56,681 nucleotides of DNA from Gammaproteobacteria bacterium UBA4421 (GTDB lineage: Bacteria > Pseudomonadota > Gammaproteobacteria > Pseudomonadales > Azotimanducaceae). The position numbers and the translations under genes are program-made. This document shows, piece after piece, positions 53,100-56,681 of the stretch; position 1 is the stretch's first letter; each line of letters opens with the position of its first letter. A model generated the notes under the pieces. It did not search any database. It was not told where the DNA came from and saw only the letters and a list, made by a program, of their open reading frames with translations. The stretch is taken from positions 20,936-77,616 of the forward strand of contig DGQF01000004.1 in assembly GCA_002389675.1 (NCBI GenBank), read 5' to 3'.

Positions 53100-53909
53100 T
53101 TATCTGTAACCGTTGATTTGATTTTTCAGTGCCTCAGCCGCTCGGGCTGCCGCACCATCAAAATCATCACCTTCCCCTGCATATAAAATACCACGAGAAC
53201 TAGATATCATCAGCCCCATCGAATTCTCGTCCAGTCCGTTATTCATCACCGCAGCCAGATCACCGCCCTGAGCGCCAATCCCCGGCACAAGTAACGGCAT
53301 GTCGCCCACGATCTCGCGAACGGTGGCCAACTCTTGCGGATATGTCGCACCCGTGACCAACATACACTGTCCCTCGCGGTTCCAATGCGCGACACGTGCC
53401 GCAACACGCTGGTATACCGGGATTGAATCACTGTTGTCATTTTGCAGCCAATCACTGTCCGGGTTACTGGTTCTGCACAACACAATGATACCTTTATCCG
53501 CATACGCTAAGTACGGCGCAACACTCTCAAATCCCAAGTAAGGGCTTAACGTCACCGCATCAGCGCCATAGCGCTCGTACGCCTCTTTAGCATAGTAGGC
53601 AGCAGTACTCCCGATATCACCTCGCTTGGCGTCTAATATCGTTAATAGGTGAGGGTATTTATCCTTGATGTAGGCTAATAGCGCCACCAGCTCCATTTCT
53701 CGCCCAACCGCTGCGAAATGCGCAATCTGCGGCTTAAAAGCGCATACAAAAGGTGCCGTTGCATCAACAATGGCGCAACAAAAATCAAAATAGGGCTGCT
53801 GCCCCCTCTTAAATTTAACAGGTATCTTGTCGTAATCCGGATCCAGTCCAACACAAACCAATGAATTTTGATTTCTCCAGGCAAGTGTTAATTTGTCGTA
53901 TATCGTCAC
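53100..53909 (-). CDS. pyrF: Orotidine 5'-phosphate decarboxylase (type 2)
   Basis: OMP decarboxylase of 269 residues, last step of UMP synthesis. The length and LDAKRGDIGSTAAYYA (catalytic Asp-Lys-Asp set) mark the type-2 (mycobacterial-like) subfamily rather than the ~235-residue E. coli form. Other signatures are SLVCVGLDPD, FVCAFKPQIAHFAA and VPGIGAQGGD. The gene stands alone between two regions of divergent transcription. The UMP-binding tail SSSRGILYAG is intact. Confidence 0.95.
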   Translation of the reverse strand: MTIYDKLTLAWRNQNSLVCVGLDPDYDKIPVKFKRGQQPYFDFCCAIVDATAPFVCAFKPQIAHFAAVGREMELVALLAYIKDKYPHLLTILDAKRGDIGSTAAYYAKEAYERYGADAVTLSPYLGFESVAPYLAYADKGIIVLCRTSNPDSDWLQNDNSDSIPVYQRVAARVAHWNREGQCMLVTGATYPQELATVREIVGDMPLLVPGIGAQGGDLAAVMNNGLDENSMGLMISSSRGILYAGEGDDFDGAAARAAEALKNQINGYR

Positions 53910-54149
53910 AGCTCGTCATTCCACCTAATTGATACTTTCAAGAGAAAATAGTTTCTGTCCCACAGCCTCGCGATCTGATTTCACCACTTACGCAGGCATC
54001 CCAAAGAGGACTAACTCCACACTTTGTGTGAGACGCACATATCTTATTCACAATTACCCCCTACTTTGTGCAGGGGCCATCGTTATACTGAAAACGGCAG
54101 GTAGATCAAAGACGCGATCACCCCCAAATTCTGCGCGTTAGGAGTAGTT

Positions 54150-54572
54150 ATGACCAGCAATATCATTAAATTCAACCGCTCACGCGCGAAGAAGCTCTCC
54201 GAAAACGACCAACGAATTCACCCTCGCCTAATCAGCGAAGACCGTCTCTTCTTGCAGATCCTGCAGTGCAAAGACCAACCCAGCCTCACCGGCACAACAT
54301 TAGCCTGCACCACCGTCGACATGTCGATGAGCGGACTCCAGCTAAAAACCAATCAACCCCTTCCCCTAGGATCCACCTTAGAAATCTGGATCGACGTCGC
54401 AATGCACCCTAGCAAATTTTTTCTAACCGGAGAAGTGCGCTGGACAAGACCAACAATGTCCCATGACGACAAAGGTGATGAACTGTACTTCATCGGTATT
54501 CAACTCAAAACCGGGACTGCCACAGATCTATTAAATTGGCGCGACTTTCAGACGTCTGTCTATCCCGGCTGA
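54150..54572 (+). CDS. PilZ domain protein
   Basis: Small cyclic-di-GMP receptor-type protein of 140 residues. The PilZ signatures are RIHPR (the RxxxR motif, residues ~22-26) and DMSMSGLQLK (the D/NxSxxG motif), followed by beta strands ending GDELYFIGIQL. The N-terminus is basic. AGGAG lies 6 bases before the ATG. It sits directly before a DUF1631 gene, another family linked to c-di-GMP signalling and adhesion, so the two may act together. Confidence 0.92.
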   Translation: MTSNIIKFNRSRAKKLSENDQRIHPRLISEDRLFLQILQCKDQPSLTGTTLACTTVDMSMSGLQLKTNQPLPLGSTLEIWIDVAMHPSKFFLTGEVRWTRPTMSHDDKGDELYFIGIQLKTGTATDLLNWRDFQTSVYPG

Positions 54573-54701
54573 ACACAATCGGTTTGCGCTAATACACAGT
54601 ATGCCCGTGATCGATTAGCCAACCAGTTTGTGACTCACTCGACAGTAATTTGAGCACATCCTTGATGTAATCGCTGTCCGACACATTCTTTAGGCAATGC
54701 A

Positions 54702-56681
54702 GTGAGCCACGTCAAACTTTTAGTTACCGACCCAGACGACTCCTCACACCAAATTCCCCCTGCCATCGTGGCGATCAGCTTACACAGCCAAAAGCATCTC
54801 ACTTCGCTGCTAGAAAATCTTTACGACAACACCGACGACGCCCTTTTTGAGCTTGCGGATAGAGCGCAAACAACCTCGTTACAAACTATATATTTTGACG
54901 CCATGCGCACCATTCGTCTGCAGCGACAAACCCTCAGCGCAGAATTTACCGCCGGCATCCAACGAGAATTTCAAACAAGTTTTACGAGCGCCTTCCCCTC
55001 TAAAACGACCGCAGAAACCAGTGACAACATCGAATATGCACTGGTCGGGCAAGAGGAATTGGAAATGAGCGTGGCGGTTTCTGGCATTGTCTCGAAGGTC
55101 ACCAGTCAACATAGCTTGGCCCTGATGCAGCTCACCAAGCGCTTTGATGTGTTAGCTAAAAAGCGAACCATTACCGAGCGCACTAACCCATTAGGTCCGT
55201 TTGTAGTCGGCACCCTATTTGCCAACACGTTGTCGTCTCTGGATGTTGATTTCAAAATTCGAATTATCATGATGAAACTATTCGAACGTTATGTCATGGA
55301 ACAATTTGGAGCACTGTACGAAAACGCTAATCGCGCCCTAATCGACTCAGGTGTTACCTGTCGACTTGACCAGGACACCCCTAAGGCCCAACAGTGGCCA
55401 TTGCCTGACAGCACTGCAAAACACCAGACGTTAGGACACACCGGTAGAACTAGCGAAAATCATAAGCCATTAGAGGCAGCCAAGCACAGCAGGAGGAGCC
55501 CCGACAATTTAAATTTTGAGAACATTCGCCGCCTACTGAACCACCAGCAGCCGACAAAAACAGAGACACCAACAATACCAGACCCATTATCGCCTCCTGC
55601 TCTATGCTCTGCCTCTGACCTATTAGCTAAGCTGACGCAGTTACAACAAACTCCTGCCCCAGGTCTGGCCGACCTAAATGAAAAGTTCTTGCCAAATGAT
55701 TTGTCTAGAGCGTTGCGCGAGACCCTGAGGGTTGATCAAAAACAAATTACACAGCTGGACAATGACATCATCAACTTTGTCAGCATGCTATTCGACGCCA
55801 TTTTGGATGACCCAAACCTTGCCATTCCAATGAAAGCATTAATCGCACGCCTGCAAATACCCCTCATAAAATTGGCTATTCTCGACGGCTCTTTTCTCGA
55901 AAAAAGCGCCCATCCCGCTAGAGCATTGCTTAATGAGTTATCCCACGTTGGTATAGGTTGGAGCGCTGCAAGTGATTTGAGGAGCGATGCTCTGTACCGC
56001 AAAGTCGAAACCGTGGTCAGCCGATTGCTGGAAGACTTCTCTGACAATGTAATGATATTCTCGGATTTACTCGCAGAACTCAGAGAGTTTGTTGCTCAGG
56101 AAACGCGCCGTAGCGTGTTGGTGGAACAGCGCGTAAAAGAAGCAGAAGCCGGTAAAGCTAAAACTCAAGCTGCCAAACTAAAAGTGCAAACTTTAATCAA
56201 TCAGCGTATCGCCAATGCTCCATTGCCGCGGGTTGCGTGCGAGTTCATATCTAACATTTGGGCGCGTTTGATGACCCTTAGGGCCATTCGATCAGAACAA
56301 GACAGGCAGGCGTGGCGCGATAGTGTCGACACCTTCAACGCCCTCATCGATTGTTTGTTCGCATACACCGCTGATGCACCCTCTCAACTTCCGTGGAAAA
56401 ATAAAAATTTTAACGCTGCGATTGCCAAAGGTATGCTCGAGATCGGTTGCACGTCAGAGGAAATCGAAAATACCGTCTGGTGGCTTGATCGAATTTCAAA
56501 CAGCGCCGATACAACCGGAGCAGTTTCTGATCACCCGAACCGTCAGAAATCAGACCTAAACCTGACGGCATTTAAACCAATCACGCTGACCACACTGGTG
56601 ACGGAGGGCGAATCCGAAAACATCCCGGATCCCGCACTGTCAGCCCCATTAATCAAAGAAGGCACTTGGGTTGAATTTGAT
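54702..56681 (+). CDS. DUF1631-family protein, 3' end beyond window
   Basis: Open frame of 660 residues that continues past the right edge. It begins at GTG 54702 with VSHVKLLVTDPDDSSHQIPP; the ribosome site is weak. The family signatures are NPLGPFVVGTLFANTLSSLD, KIRIIMMKLFERYVMEQFG with GALYENANRALIDSGV, and later NDIINFVSMLFDAILDD, IPMKALIARLQIPLIKLA and HPARALLNELSHVGIGW. A Pro/Thr-rich linker lies between residues ~235 and 320. The last visible residues, EGTWVEFD, look like the entry to the C-terminal PilZ-like domain. DUF1631 proteins in pseudomonads are linked to biofilm and c-di-GMP; the PilZ gene upstream supports this. Confidence 0.9.
   Translation, partial: MSHVKLLVTDPDDSSHQIPPAIVAISLHSQKHLTSLLENLYDNTDDALFELADRAQTTSLQTIYFDAMRTIRLQRQTLSAEFTAGIQREFQTSFTSAFPSKTTAETSDNIEYALVGQEELEMSVAVSGIVSKVTSQHSLALMQLTKRFDVLAKKRTITERTNPLGPFVVGTLFANTLSSLDVDFKIRIIMMKLFERYVMEQFGALYENANRALIDSGVTCRLDQDTPKAQQWPLPDSTAKHQTLGHTGRTSENHKPLEAAKHSRRSPDNLNFENIRRLLNHQQPTKTETPTIPDPLSPPALCSASDLLAKLTQLQQTPAPGLADLNEKFLPNDLSRALRETLRVDQKQITQLDNDIINFVSMLFDAILDDPNLAIPMKALIARLQIPLIKLAILDGSFLEKSAHPARALLNELSHVGIGWSAASDLRSDALYRKVETVVSRLLEDFSDNVMIFSDLLAELREFVAQETRRSVLVEQRVKEAEAGKAKTQAAKLKVQTLINQRIANAPLPRVACEFISNIWARLMTLRAIRSEQDRQAWRDSVDTFNALIDCLFAYTADAPSQLPWKNKNFNAAIAKGMLEIGCTSEEIENTVWWLDRISNSADTTGAVSDHPNRQKSDLNLTAFKPITLTTLVTEGESENIPDPALSAPLIKEGTWVEFD

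Overview
The window looks like a chromosomal stretch from a free-living gammaproteobacterium, probably marine or aquatic. Evidence for this is the gacA–uvrC–pgsA gene order, a csrA gene, type-2 pyrF, periplasmic-insert-bearing pstC/pstA, and secreted DUF6152-type proteins that are common in environmental gammaproteobacteria. Base composition looks close to even and gene density is high. I see no transposase, phage gene, CRISPR array or rRNA; everything reads as resident chromosome. A more exact taxonomic call is not supported by sequence reading alone.

Layout, left to right. (1) 0.1-7 kb: an SMP-30 lactonase-like protein, an orphan ExbD, L-threonine aldolase, a phosphopantetheinyl transferase, and a group of small-molecule kinases and NAD-linked genes (CPT-like kinase, Sir2 deacylase, choline/thiamine-kinase-like protein, NadR-type kinase, PnuC). 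(2) 7-15 kb: signalling. An OmpR-type regulator is coupled to a membrane histidine kinase with a CBM9-like periplasmic sensor, resembling the pair that accompanies the proteobacterial dedicated sortase system, but no sortase is present here. Next come a metallo-beta-lactamase-fold hydrolase, a transmembrane Ser/Thr kinase translationally coupled to an exported nine-repeat MORN protein, and a TauE/SafE permease. (3) 15-21 kb: a FAN1-like VRR-NUC nuclease, an XPD/DinG-like helicase fused to a RecB-type nuclease domain, and pyruvate kinase, all joined by ATGA overlaps; then an unknown gene and csrA. (4) 21-26 kb: three secreted proteins (DUF6152 plus two related proteins of unknown function), then an acyl-CoA dehydrogenase/SDR pair. 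(5) 26-35.3 kb: a phosphate-starvation locus: porin, phoR, pstS, pstC, pstA, pstB, phoU. The porin and phoR promoters share a 29-bp near-repeat and Pho-box-like sites. No phoB is present. (6) 35.3-41 kb: two tRNA-Leu genes, an enoyl-CoA hydratase-like protein, a cold-shock protein with a non-canonical AUU start, an AEC transporter, a sterol-desaturase-type hydroxylase, a HEAT-repeat membrane protein and an unknown exported protein. (7) 41-46 kb: an RND efflux pump with its adaptor. (8) 46-56.7 kb: tRNA-Cys, pgsA, uvrC, gacA, glutaryl-CoA dehydrogenase, a soluble HDOD-GAF-like histidine kinase, pyrF, a PilZ protein and a DUF1631 protein that runs off the right edge.

Functional links: GacA and CsrA are both encoded here, so two parts of the Gac/Rsm switch lie about 28 kb apart. 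The phosphate locus is self-contained apart from PhoB. PnuC plus the NadR-like kinase form a nicotinamide riboside uptake-and-phosphorylation unit, near a NAD-consuming sirtuin. The best candidates for poorly described biology are the MORN/Ser-Thr kinase unit, the CBM9-sensor two-component system without a sortase, the nuclease-helicase operon, the DUF6152 cassette and the AUU-initiated csp gene. All functions are read from motifs and context; no database search was run.
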